A program made the translations under genes and the position numbers. From Angiostrongylus vasorum (taxonomy: Eukaryota; Nematoda; Chromadorea; Rhabditida; Metastrongylidae), in assembly GCA_018806985.1 (NCBI GenBank), contig JADANN010000333.1, positions 124,001-188,000 on the forward strand: 64,000 nucleotides of DNA, written 5' to 3'. The notes beneath the pieces are model-generated. The model was given only the letters and a program-made list of their open reading frames with translations, made no database searches and had not been told where the DNA came from. This document shows, in pieces, positions 1-11,752 of this stretch (the stretch's first letter is position 1; each line of letters opens with the position of its first letter).

Positions 1-1
1 T

Positions 2-67
2 TTTCTGAGGAAATTTGCCAAAGAAGCTGTGCAAGCGGAGAAGCTAAACGACCAACTTCTAATCTGA
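2..67 (+). CDS. possible 3' end of an upstream gene
   Basis: An open frame enters at the left edge and ends in TGA at 65-67. It reads about 21 residues rich in Lys, Ala and Glu and ending QLLI. It could be the last exon of a gene lying to the left, but there is too little sequence to assign a family and chance is a fair alternative. From here to 1288 I see only AT-rich spacer; the antisense open frame at 301-579 resembles no protein I know. Confidence 0.2.
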   Translation, partial: FLRKFAKEAVQAEKLNDQLLI

Positions 68-1288
68 ATAGCAAACGACGAACTCGCCGCCGCAACCGCC
101 CTCATTCGTTCCAACATTTAATCGTAGCGTCAGATTTTGTGCACGCTATTCACACATAAGATTTTTTCTCTTATATTAGGCGTCTATACTACTTCGAAGT
201 CATAAATATTTCTTACAAAATGATTCTTCTTCAACAGCAAGCTTTTCACTACTTTCCAGTCCCAAAGTTCTAGCTGAACCTCTTCCCAAGCTGCGTATCC
301 CTATACCCTTCTGTTGTATTTCACTGTAACATGGATTTCCATCGAAATATACGAAAATTTAATTGATATGTCTTCAAAGTTTACTTTGCCACTCGAAAAA
401 AAACAAAGAAAAGTAGACGAAAAGTAGAAAAAAGAAAAGTTTTTTGTGGAGGTCTTTCTAGCACGACAAAAATGAGCTGATGATTCAACACTGGTATGGA
501 CTATACATTCTTTAACACCCTCGTGATGACGCCTAATCTCGGCTTTGTTACCCACTAGACGACTGCCATTTTTCAACACTTATGGACTTGCAGGTTTTTT
601 GAAAACAAGCGAAATTTTTTTCGATAGCCAGAAGTCTTCGTGCGTTGTAAACATAGATCGATTGTAGAAAAGACTTTGCTTTGTTGTTCAATGGGTGTGA
701 TGCTATTTACTATATGTTATTATGGTGCATTAAACAAGCAACATTATTCTCAGCATTTCGAAGTATTTTGTAACCATCTGGTCTCCATATCAGCAATTTT
801 TATGCCCGAACACTCTATGAGGTAACTTTCATTCACTATGGCAACTAGGATTGAAACGTAGTCGATTAGCACCCAAATTTCTGGCTAGTGAGCTCATTCG
901 GGAGACGGTTTTTTTGTATATTTTTTAAGTGCAAAGTAGAACTTCTGCTGAGCAACGTCTAATGCAACATCTGTGTTCCACAAGCAATCAACTAAAGACA
1001 AAAAGTGTGGGAGCATGGTTTTATATGTTAAAATAGACTACCGGAAGAAATAGATATGTGGATGTTATATGGGCCCCTGCTCTGAAACCATTATGACATC
1101 TATAGGTGTCATTCGTCGCGCGAGTCTTAATGTAACGATTATTACTTTTTTGCTCACATTTTCCACTAATCTCGCTTGAAATCTATAGAGAAAAAATACA
1201 GTAATGTTGAGGAACGTTTTACTTCCGTCTCAGATTTCATCAATATTGCTATTCATGTAGGATACACTGATTGATGACGCTTCTACTA

Positions 1289-1304
1289 TATTTTGTCTTC
1301 AGCG
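1289..1304 (+). promoter_or_regulatory. candidate trans-splice (SL) acceptor of the filament gene
   Basis: A pyrimidine-rich tract ends in TTGTCTTCAG at 1302, and the ATG of the intermediate filament gene follows after only two bases (CG). A strong 3' splice site so close to a start codon with no coding sequence before it is the usual arrangement for spliced-leader addition in nematodes. It could also be a cis acceptor for an upstream non-coding exon. Confidence 0.5.
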
Positions 1305-4300
1305 ATGTCATACAGTACCACTCAGCCAGGAGGCCGTGCTCCACTCGGTGGAAGACAAGCAGGAAACGTTGTCTGTAAGTATAAGAAATACTCCCGCTAA
1401 TGAATAGATAAATGAGTAAATAAATGAATGTAGCAAGCGAATGAATGCATCGGTGAATAAGTAGTCGTTTTATTATACATGTTTCAGCACAGGACCGCAT
1501 GTTGAAGATTGTCACCGAGATGCGATCTGGAGCTGGTTCAGGATTGTCACCATTCGGCCAGAATGCGGCTAGCACAATTCGTGATTCACGCGAACGGGAA
1601 AAGAAGGAAATGAGCGATCTGAATGATCGTCTTGCCAGCTACATTGAAAAGGTTGGCTCAGTTAGGATTTCATGTAGTAGCAATAATAATGCTTAAGCAT
1701 TTCTGAGAAATTTCGAGAAAAAACATCTAAATGTTAGATGAAATTTTGGTGCAATGTAGTCGAACTGCCTTTCTTAACAATGGATATGATGGCTCAATGA
1801 AAACTAGAAATGCAAACATAAAGGAGTGAATTTTTACTGAGTGAAAAAAATCAGCTACATAAAGCGAATCTAATGATTTTTCCACTACAGGTGCGCTTTC
1901 TGGAAGCGCAGAATCGCAAGTTGGCTGCAGATCTGGATGCATTGAGAAGCAAGTGGGGTAAAGATACACACAACATTCGAAACATGTATGAAGGTGAACT
2001 TTCGGTGAGCGATTTTTTCTTGATCTCTAACATATTATACACATGAAATTGGAAAAGAAGCTCAAACACTTCCAGGATGCTCAAAAACTCATTGATGAAA
2101 CGAACCGCCAGCGGAAAGACTTGGAACAGCAAATAAAAAAGATGCAGGATGAACTCACTGAGCTCAGACATAAGTCAGTTTATAAAACAGTTTCTTTTTT
2201 CTCCTTTCCTAGCACTTGCTATTCCAGTACCAGTTTTGATTTCTCTTTCCAAAGAAAAAGTTGGCCAAATTCAGGTATTCCCACTGAACTTTCCAGTTCT
2301 CCTCTGTTGACTTTTCTTTTTTCGTTCTGTTAGGAGACTTCGCGAAAATCACTGCAATAGACGTCACCGTAACCACTAATGTTTACATAAGGCATCGCAA
2401 ACGATATGTGGGCATTTATTGTGTGTGGGCGGGAAGCAGATTCTCTCTAGTGAAAACGTCTACTTAATTAGTTGATAAGCAGATATTTGTATTCACTTTA
2501 GGTATGAAGAGGCAGTGCATGGACGTGAAGCCGACCGTGCGAAAATCGACAGCCTACTAGTGCATTTATCGAATCTCGAGGTACTATAGAAACTAACTGA
2601 TGAAAATCCCTCTACACCCCCCAATTAGTGATTGCTGTGTTAGCTGAGAAATCCAACGGAAAAAGTTTTGTACGTTGTTACATGTAGAGAACATTTTTTT
2701 TTGCAAAAAACGTCTGTCAGAGCATCTGTGCTGAATAAGCTATTAACTTAATCAAAAATGGGTGACAAACAAACTCTTTGCCACGGAGCAAATAGTTTAG
2801 ATACGCATGAACTGATATCAATGCATGAATTTACTTGTGTTAATGGGGCGATCGGTAACCACTTGCTATTGTTGTTCACAGCTATGAAGTAAATACCTTA
2901 TTCCTAACGCTAAATCGGAAAGCATGAACTTTTGTAGAGGTTGACGGCCATTCATATACCAGCGTGACCACGGACATTTGCGTCACTCGGAATACTTAAT
3001 TTTTACACAAACACAAAAATTTTTCGCGGTGATAAGTTGTTTGTTTCAAAGGAAAAACAATGTGTCTTTTAGGCTGAAATCGCCCTACTCAAACGTCGCA
3101 TTGCTCAACTGGAAGACGAAGTGAAGCGCATCAAGCAGGAGAACCAACGCCTCCTCTCCGAGCTTCAGCGTGCCCGCACAGATCTTGATCAAGAGACGCT
3201 GAATCGCATAGACTACCAAAATCAAGTGCAGACGCTTCTTGAAGAGATCGATTTCCTTCGACGTGTGCACGATAACGAAATCAAAGAACTTCAGACTCTC
3301 GCATCTCGTGATACAACTCCTGAAAATCGCGAGTTCTTCAAAAATGAGTTGTCGTCTGCTATTCGTGATATTCGTGAAGAATACGATCAGATTACTAACG
3401 TTCATCGCACAGACATGGAATCGTGGTATCGTTTGAAAGTGCAGGAAATCCAAACACAAAGCGCCAGACAGAGCATGGAACATGGATACGCGAAAGAAGA
3501 GGTGAAACGCTTACGCACTCAATTAAGCGACCTTCGCGGAAAATTGGCTGATCTCGAAAGCAGGAACTCACTTCTGGAGAAACAAATTCAAGAGCTCAAT
3601 TATCAACTCGAAGACGATCAACGCTCGTACGAATCCGCGCTCAATGATCGTGATGCTCAAATTCGTAAGATGCGTGAAGAATGCCAGGCTCTTATGGTGG
3701 AACTACAGATGCTTCTTGACACGAAACAGGTAATGAATAATTCGGAATTTTTCTCCAACTCATTAGGGATGCAATAGTTTCCAAGATCGACTTTCTATTA
3801 ACATCGGCATTGGTAAATAGTTCGCTATTTTCTTGATAAACACACACAGCCTTGTCATTATGTATGATTTATTAACAACAGTTAATTTTTTCTTCAGATT
3901 TTGCCCACTCCATAGATTAGAAAAGTCCAGTTGGCTGGAATTCAGCCAGCTAAACACCTCCATAACCTCAAAAGAAATACATGGTGCCTAAATTTTAACC
4001 GGATTGAAACGAAAGAGCTTCTTCACATAGTCACCGTTTCCTATGAGTCTCCCACTGAGTATTCCACGTGGAGACCAACAGCATAGAGCTGACGTTGATG
4101 GGTAATATGCCGTTCCTGTATTAATTGGTGCGATGGAGTAGAGGAGAATAATTACTAACCGAAGTAGGAAGCTCGACTCTGTATGGGTTCTCCATACGCG
4201 ACTTTTTTGACGTAGGCACGGAGAACGATCTCAAGCTTGGGTTATAACTGTTTATAACAAAAACAACAATGCAATATACACAGTTTGACAGCAGTTGAGC

Positions 4301-7300
4301 GGAGGGGAAGGGGCGAAATTGAGGTTAGGGATGAGTGAAACACTTGTAAGAAGCTGGGCGAAACAATGAAACCCTGAGGCTGGGACACTGGGTGAGCGAG
4401 CAACCAGAATGCGAAGACACTGGAGCACTCGCAGACTGAAACACAGGCATTCCGTTGATGACTAATGGTGCTCCTTATATTGCTTCTGCAAAGGGTGGTA
4501 CTTTTAGAGAGCGAACCAGAGAAAGTGCTCAGATATAGGTTCTGAAAGTTTTCAGCTAGTACAATCTGAAAAAGCTGCTTGCACAGAAGGTTCGTGAAGT
4601 CTATACAATAGCTTGTACAAAGTGCATGTGATAGCGATGTAGTGGCTTATACAGAACCTGACTGGGACGACAAATGCTGCAAAGTACGTGTAGCTGACTG
4701 CTGCGCATTCAGTGCTCGAAATGTCGGAAAAAAGAAGAGCGGTTTATACAAAGAAGTTACAGAATGCCTTTCCAGCCAGGAGCGAGGCAGGTGCATGAGA
4801 TGGTCTCTAATAGAGGATTTACAAAAAATACAAGGATAGATTCAGCATAATTACAAGTAAACGGTTAATATAGGAAACATACGATATTATAGAGAATAGG
4901 AACTATTTGAGGAGTAGTTACTATACTTCTCACCTTTAAATATCAGTCTGAGCTATTGTGTGAGTTCACGTGTGAGAACGAGGATTTCTTCACTGCTGTT
5001 CATTTTCGGATTCTTAGAATTTATTCTGAATGGCTCGAGAATTTTGCGCACTAAAGCCATCGATTGAAGTGCCAAAATGGTGGCTTCTAAGTCGAAATCT
5101 TTCCCGTTATGAGTCTGTGTCTTATGCACATGTAATGAACTATTTTGTTGAGCTGAACGCTAACTTCTAAGGTATTCTTTTAATACCGACATACAGCAGA
5201 CTATCCGTTTCACCAACGTATTCGTCACCACACGCTTTAAAAGCGTGCACGAACTCACTCATGCAATCGCAGTCTCAACTGTTAGAGCAAATGATCCAAT
5301 TGTTTGTTTCGCATGGATGGTCATGCAAATGTAATTTTAACGATGCTGAGATGTTTGCAAAACTCCGGACCGCAGGTGTCTACGGTGGGGGAACGAACGC
5401 GCTATTGTCCTTTCCGGGGAATAGCGCGCTCACCACCGCACCATGCGGGTCCTTCGTTTCGCCTGTCTCTCAGCTAGTTCTACTGGTCTTTTGCCATCAG
5501 CAACGCTCTCATTTGAGGGAGGAACTTCCTGTATCATCTAAAGATTGGGTAGTTTAGGTAATAACCTTTTAAGAGACCTATGAACTTCTGGATCGACCAG
5601 CCATGCCTATTTATTGCTTTTTTGTGTTGCATAAGAAGTTCGAGTATGGTATGCACAGCGGATTGACACATTAGTATAAAAGGCCATAACGTCGAAGGAG
5701 TCCATCACATACCCGCTGTTACTATGCGCGTTGCGTAGGCCATCCAGGAACATTTGGATGCTGGAAAGATGAGCTAGAATATGTCTGAACAATTGAGTCA
5801 GTGTTACGGTTGGAAACCATATTATTCTATCCGTTGGTCGGTCTGCACAGCTTATGTTGGATCTAACCTTGAATAATGATAGATCGGTAGACGCAAGATC
5901 ATCAGTAGGTACTAACTTATGAATTTTCATAGGCAAGCATAAGACGGCCATAGTGTTAGTTCAGTGTTAAGTTCGGAAATAACTGATGATTGTAAATCAG
6001 TCGCGTCTACCACTTTGACCTGTTCGTTGTTCAATTTTCGGTATTGAATTTTGCATTTATTTTCGGATGATGGACGTTAATGGAAAACATGTTCAAGATG
6101 CTTTTTCGCTATCTTGACGTCTGACTGACGAGGAATTGCCGAAAGCTCTCCACCTTTATCACCCAAGGATGATTCAATTTTTTTCAACCACATCACTTCT
6201 CGAACCTTTCGCTTCCTAAATTTTTGTGTTCTATAAGGTTGGAGCTAGACTTTTTTGCGGGATAATTGTTAAAGATTCTGAAGATTGAGTCCGCAGATAT
6301 CCGAAGCTTGCTATCGACTTCATTGTGGTGGTCATGTTGTCCAAAGAACGATTGAAGAAAGGGCGACGGTGACAATTCCCTTACGTATTGTTCTTTACAC
6401 CCATTCAGTGCCCAAACTCTGGGTTTGTTACGGAGGAGATCCTGAACTTCATGCAAAGTTCATGTGATTCTATGCAGGGTCTCCTTTGAAATGGGTTCAC
6501 CTAGTGAGAAATATGGGTCTAATTCTAGTAGCGAGCGCACTATTAGAATGAGAGGTGTGCTGGTAAGGGGCTTTGCTAATAGGGTTTCCATACTTTTCCG
6601 ATGTAGTGTTATGCAGTCCACTGGATATGTTTTCGATTTTTTTCGAATTTCGGAAGTTCACTTCAGCACTAAACTTAGTGCTGTTGCAGACTAACACTGA
6701 CCTTCGCTCAGTATTCTCTCCAAACACTGAGCACTTTGGTATACCTTCGTCGCGCACTTCTGGCCGCCAGCGAAGAATGTCTCACTAATAGTCGATATCT
6801 CATAGAATATCTTAGGCTAATATTTTAACTTGCGAAGGGCTCATTCGCCATCCTTGTGATTTGTGTACGATTGTTCTCCACGTGGAGTATGCAGTGGAAA
6901 ACTCATAGAAATCGATGCATATGTGAAGAAGCTGTTCTATTTCAATGCGATTGATATCCATGTGACATGGTTTTCTGATGAGGTCATTTAGCTGTTTGGG
7001 TGTCTAGATTGCAGTTAGCTTGTCCTTTCCGGGCTTTAAAAAACATGTTAGTCGCTATGAACAAATGATATATAATAACAACCTCGTATGCACTTATCGA
7101 GAAAGTAGTGCACTAAGTTGCTATACTTTTAGTATCACTCATTCTAGACACTTGACGCTGAGATAGCGATCTATCGCAAGATGCTAGAAGGAGAGGAGAA
7201 TCGTGCTGGATTAAAGCAACTTGTCGAGCAAGTGGTTAAAACGCATGCGATCTCCCAGGAAACTGACACTGGTATTCTTCTTATGTTAGCTGTTATACAC

Positions 7301-8794
7301 GATAAAAGGATAAGAATTTCAACTTGATCAGTTTATTGGGTATAAGCCACGCATTGGACCCTATAAAGTGTTCTAGAGGTGATCAAATTTGTGCTTGGTC
7401 TATAACTACGATTGCCTACATTTAATTTTTTTTTGTTTTGCTTAATTTGACCTGTCTTCACGTCTACGGTACGGATCCCAGTACTTCTCACATTCGATTC
7501 CTTTCTTCGCATCTATTATCCACGAAAGTCTTCTAACTTTTACGTCTGGCTTCGGCTGATAATTGAAGTTTTTCATTTCATTTTTAATGTCCTAGAATGC
7601 TGGTTGAGCCGATTCTCCCTGGAGTCCTGAGATAGCTGGGCTGCAACGTTCCCAACTAGGTTGCAGAGAGTGATTTTTCCCGGACAAATCCGGCACCAAT
7701 TTTCCGACCCCAGAGGGGATGAGAGGCTTGGTTGACCCGGAGCGAAATCGAACTAACACCATATTCGCGCTGACCGACATCACTACCACTGTGCTATCCG
7801 CCGTTAATATTTAATTTTAGCGTTTTTTCATACTACAACTTTGTGTATTACTAAAAGACACCCTAGCCATTGCGCTGCAAGCGCCTTTCAAGTTCTCTAG
7901 GTTTCGAAAAATGATGGGCGTGGTTGAAAGACCCGTATTGTCACAAAACTGGATAGGTGGCCAGAAAAAGAGTGTAGTAATGTATTTCAGAAACAATGCG
8001 AGTTGTCAAAGGCGAAACGGCATCGCGTCAGTCGTTTCAAAGATCTGCAAAAGGCAATGTTTCTATTCATGTGAGTCTTTATTATTTTGCTGCTCTTTAA
8101 ATGTTTGTCCAATATACTACATTCATGTAAAGTAATCTCAAAATCACTTAGGATGCTTCACCAGATGGTAAATTCATTATTCTACAAAACACACATCGTG
8201 CTAAAGACGAAGTAAGACTTTCTCCATAAATTGATAACCTTCAATTCCACAAAATTTTTGCATCTTGCTATGTTTTCCTTCAGTGACTTATGTTTCATAC
8301 TTTGTAGTCGATCGGCGAGTGGAAGCTGAAGCGTCGCATCGATGGAAAACGTGAAATCGTCTACACCTTCCCGAAAGACTTCATCTTACGTGCTGGTAAA
8401 AGCGTTAAGGTACAGTACAAATTTCAACAGAATACATGTTAGCGATAGTGTTATGGTATGAAACCATAATTCTTCCAGATATTTGCCCGTAATCAAGGAG
8501 TTTCATCTCCTCCTGATCAACTTGTTTATGATGGAGAAGACTCTTTTGGATCCGGAAACTCCGTTCAAACCATACTCTTCAACAAGGAAGGAGAAGTTAG
8601 TGGATTTTCGGCTTATTAGAGCACAAATCCTATAAAATGCTTGTTCTGGTGACAATTTCGCTTAGCTAATCATAGATAGTAAGTGTCATTGACCCCATTA
8701 AAGACCTATAAGGATTCATCCCACAACGTTTATTACTGTTTCATTTTTTCTTCAGGAACGTGCCACTCATATTCAGCGTCAGAGCAACGCATAG
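1305..8794 (+). CDS. cytoplasmic intermediate filament protein, nematode IFA type (12 exons)
   Basis: Structural protein that builds 10 nm filaments in epithelia. Exons: 1305-1374, 1488-1651, 1891-2004, 2076-2173, 2502-2580, 3073-3729, 7148-7271, 7991-8070, 8152-8211, 8308-8409, 8479-8595, 8756-8794. All have GT...AG borders and the phases join into 567 residues, a usual length for the family. There is a short Gly/Ser-rich head with [13 protein letters not shown], then the rod start ([20 protein letters not shown], residues about 67-86), a long coiled coil with the extended coil 1B of lamins and invertebrate filaments, and the rod end ([13 protein letters not shown], about residues 401-413). 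The tail holds a lamin-type Ig fold (about 460-558; [25 protein letters not shown]) and ends HIQRQSNA. The head and rod look closest to the C. elegans IFA proteins, but I cannot separate ifa paralogues, so no symbol is given. The 3.4 kb sixth intron is full of repeats. The start follows a splice-acceptor-like site. Confidence 0.93.
3776..3860 (-). repeat. terminal fragment of the PLE/hammerhead repeat family in an IF intron
   Basis: The segment beginning CCAAGATCGACTTTCTATTA is nearly repeated at about 58735-58765, next to the PLE remnant. A reverse-complement match lies at about 29065-29105, beside the foldback element at 28662-29043. It therefore looks like the outer end of the same family. 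It holds no coding sequence and sits about 45 bases after the exon ending at 3729. Confidence 0.5.
5335..5515 (-). repeat. family A dispersed repeat, single arm
   Basis: One copy of a roughly 250-300 bp repeat seen many times in the window. In sense orientation it has CTAGCTGAGAGACAGGCGAA, then a tRNA-like stretch (GGTGGTGAGCGCG...GTTCGTTCCCC), then GCAGACACCTGCGGTC and TTTGCAAATATCTCAGCATC. This copy is antisense and inside the large sixth intron of the filament gene. Confidence 0.7.
5600..6470 (-). pseudogene. Penelope-like reverse transcriptase remnant
   Basis: Decayed minus-strand coding sequence in the sixth intron of the filament gene. The open frame 5951-5607 has CLPMKIHK near its start and [11 protein letters not shown] at residues 85-95. 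These match the early reverse transcriptase blocks of Penelope-like elements (a P-KIHK block, then a D-V-LYTN block with the first catalytic Asp). A second open frame, 6456-6193, may be the preceding N-terminal part but has no clear motif. The blocks lie in separate frames and no YxDD box or GIY-YIG domain follows, so it is a dead fragment. Family assignment rests on motif spacing read by eye. Confidence 0.55.
7446..7803 (-). repeat. family B tRNA-derived SINE
   Basis: Antisense copy of a roughly 360 bp SINE in the seventh intron of the filament gene. Read on the minus strand it starts with GATAGCACAGTGGTAG (RNA polymerase III A-box-like), followed about 35 bases later by a GTTCGATTTC B-box-like block. 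The family body then follows (ATTCTACGACATTC-type block, then GTGCTGGGATCCG-type block). Full parallels lie at 9863-10222, 18810-19180 and 40083-40460. Confidence 0.8.
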
Positions 8795-9862
8795 AAAGCT
8801 GCCGTCATTTTATAAGCCACTGCTTTCCTTATTCATTATGAACTTTCTCATTATTTAGCTTATCAAGTGCTGGCTCAGTGATATCGTTAACTGCATTTCA
8901 AGTGCTTTTCACACTACCATTTATGTGATAAATTGGTCTTTAGATATTTGTTTGTGCCAGTAATATACTGAACAGCTTTTTATTCTGTAGCACATGACTT
9001 TTTTAACTTTACACAGCATAATCGATAACATCCTGAGAAGTGGCAGGAAAACTCTCATACGCGGAATACAACTGTTGCGCCAGTGTTTATTGAGCCGACA
9101 TGCGCACGATAACCGGGACCAGAGCAAATTAACCAAGAAATAAGCACCCGTGTGGACTGACATGAATACATGCGTAGACGAAAAATGGTGCGAACGTACT
9201 GTGTCGAATGTACATTCCAAATGGCAACAAGTTAGACGTGGCCGCTTATGCGAACATTCATTAGTCACTGGGTTATTATGGTAACGTCTTTGCTGGTGAA
9301 AAACACTGTTGGAACTTTCATTATTCTTCTGCTAGCACAGTAAACCATTTTCAGTTGCTGACGAGTCATCTCTATCCATTCTTATGTAGTTCATCATTTG
9401 GTAACTCGACTGACCAGCAATTAACTTCATTCGGCTTGCTCTAGGTCTCTCCAATGGATTCCACTCGCTCGGGGGATATGTATGCCATTGCGCTGTTGCT
9501 ATTGTATCTCTTCCAAACTAGTTTTTAGTAGTATGATAGTTGTGAGTTGCTCGACAGGCTTTGCCACGGTATAGATGGGGTTCTGTTTGAAAATGCTAAA
9601 TTCTGATCTTAGGAGGCTATGCTAAAAGTGTGAAGTCATTCGAAGTGCATCAAAGCTCGACACACATATCGATAACGACGTGATGCCTTTGTAAGGGTGA
9701 GAGGGGTTAAAATGAGTGCAGAAGTTTCAAAAGCAGATGAATGTTGTTCTTGTACTCTTTTGGCACCATTTTGCATTGTTTTAAATTTTATTAAGTCTTA
9801 TTTTTTCTAAAGGTGGTCGAGTATGTGAAAGTAGAGATTTTTTTTCATTCACTTTATTTTAT
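8795..9862. other. intergenic spacer, nothing recognised
   Basis: No exon with coherent splice sites, no RNA gene and none of the repeat families recognised elsewhere. The 115-codon antisense open frame (8921-9268) has unremarkable composition and no family resemblance. The polyadenylation signal of the filament gene should lie in the first few hundred bases, but no canonical AATAAA stands out close to the stop codon. Confidence 0.5.
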
Positions 9863-10222
9863 ATGACCCGTCTTCAAGCCTACTGTGCGGATCCCAGCAC
9901 TTTCCACATTCGATTCGTTTTATCTCATCTATCGTCCACAAGGATCGTACAACTTTCACGTGTGGCTTCGGCTACTGCTGGAGAATTTTCATTTTATCCT
10001 GAATGTCTTAGAATGCCGGTCGAGTTGACTCTCCCTGGAGTTCTGAGATAGCCGGACTGAAGCGTTCCCAACTGTATTGCAGAGAGTGATTTTTTTCCCA
10101 GACAAGTCCAGTATCAATTTCCCGACCGCGGAGGGATGACAGGCTTGGTTGGCCCGGAGCGGAAAACGAACTAGAACCATGCTCGTACGACAGACATCAC
10201 TACCACGACGCTATCCCCCCGT
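9863..10222 (-). repeat. family B tRNA-derived SINE
   Basis: Antisense copy parallel to 7446-7803: it begins with the ACCCGTCTTCAAGCCTACTG end and finishes with the tRNA-like head (GGATAGCGTCGTGGTAG on the minus strand). It is immediately followed by a family C SINE in the same orientation, giving a SINE-SINE tandem. Confidence 0.8.
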
Positions 10223-10239
10223 AGAAAGAAAAGAAACTT

Positions 10240-10525
10240 AGTGGGTCTTGAAAAAGAGCTCTCGGCTTTTATCAATCCCTGAGGGATGTGCCGTGCATTC
10301 GACTTTACTAAGCATTGCTGGAGGTGATCGAATGCATATCTGGCCTTTACAATGATTCGCGGTCGCCTGCCGATGTATCGAGCCAGTGATGGTATCCTTC
10401 CAAATAAGTCTTGTACCAATTTGCCAACCCCGGGGGGATGGAAGGCTTGATGAGCTTTGGGCGCGGGGATCAATCCCATGGGCATTGCATGGCGCCTCCG
10501 ACCACTGCGCCACACGCACCTTATT
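10240..10525 (-). repeat. family C tRNA-derived SINE
   Basis: Antisense copy of a second SINE family. On the minus strand the head reads GTGTGGCGCAGTGGTCGGAGG (A box TGGCGCAGTGG), and a GGGATTGATCCCC-type B-box region follows about 30 bases on. The body includes the CGATACATCGGCAGG block and the tail ends in CATTCGA...GAGAGC followed by an AT-rich end. Close relatives lie at 27488, 38745, 47820 and 61205. Confidence 0.8.
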
Positions 10526-11275
10526 AGTGAGTCTAAATCGGAGAAATCGAACTGCAGCCTGGCGACTCTTACGCTTTTTTCAAAAAGTAGATATTTCTTT
10601 TGGTGATCACCTTAAAACACCTAACGACGATACTTCTGTGACTCCAGAAAAAGAGAACTATCAGATAGCAGCAACAAACTCACATCGTTACCGTGCACAC
10701 TGAACGACGTCAGAAATGAGAAGTGATAACATGAGGTCAGATCTCCAGTCGAAGCAGCGTCATTAAAACAAGGCTATGACGCGCCTTAGAGGATGTTTCT
10801 TGCTTAATCCCTACAACTTCGGGACAGCACCTTCCGACGACGATCTTGGCACCCTCTTTGAGGTTACAAAGCATACCCGGTTTCACCTGATCGCCTCACA
10901 GGAGATCACAGGTAGGAAGAATAATGTACGCCTAATCAATTTCGGGACCGCTATAATTCCTAGACATGTGATCCCACTGTGAAATAACAGTAGTGTAGAT
11001 TTTATCGCATATCAACCGTTAGTCGTAAGCTCATACGATGACTCACTCTATCACCTGGCCTTGATATTCGCCATCTTCAGCTCAAAAATAACCACCGTTA
11101 TCGAAGCACCAATCGATTTTTCACTACGACATTGTGTTACTTTTTTATATTTGATCTCGATAGTTAAGTTTCTTGTGTGTGAAGCCTACAAAATTTCAAG
11201 CAGATTTCATCTTCAATGTTATCTTTTTTATTTACTACCTACTACAATTTTTCACGGTAGGTTATTATGTGTGAT
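10526..11275. other. intergenic spacer, nothing recognised
   Basis: AT-rich sequence between a family C SINE and a family A inverted pair. Short open frames (10776-10982, 11061-11288) show no domain, splice context or repeat family that I recognise. Confidence 0.5.
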
Positions 11276-11752
11276 TCAACCACAATAATGCTGAGATATT
11301 TGCAAAACTCGGACCGCAGGTGTCTGAGGTGGGGAACTAACGCGCTGTTACCCTTGCCGGGGGCTAAAGCGCTCGCCATCACACCATGCGTGTCCGTTTC
11401 GCCTGTCTCTCACCTAGTTCTATCGATCAGTACCATCAGCAATCTCCGTCAGCGGGGTTGATCTGGGGAGCCCAAATCGGCAATGACCTCAGTTGTGATT
11501 ATAACTAAAGCCTCAGTTTAACTGAGTTCATTACCGATTTGGGTTCCCCAGATCAATCCCGCCGACGGGTGATTGCTGTTGGCACTGATCGATAGAACTA
11601 GCTGAGAGACAGGCGAAATGAAGGACCCGTATGGTGTGATGGTGAACGCGTTAGCCCCCCGGAAAGAGTAATAGCGCGTTCGTTCCTCACCGCAAACACT
11701 TTTGGTCCAGAGTTTTGCAAATATCTCTGCATTATTGTGGTTGGGACTTCAT
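11276..11752. repeat. family A foldback: two copies in inverted orientation
   Basis: An antisense copy (about 11276-11510) is followed at once by a sense copy (about 11505-11752), giving a near-palindrome of roughly 475 bp centred near 11512. Both arms carry the GCTGAGAGACAGGCGAA block, the tRNA-like GGTGAACGCGTTAGC block and the TTTGCAAATATCTC block. The arms meet at a TTATAACTAAAGCCTCAG segment. Confidence 0.8.

Noticed and set aside
3085..3483. 132-codon antisense open frame
   Set aside because: It is a shadow of the large coiled-coil exon of the filament gene.
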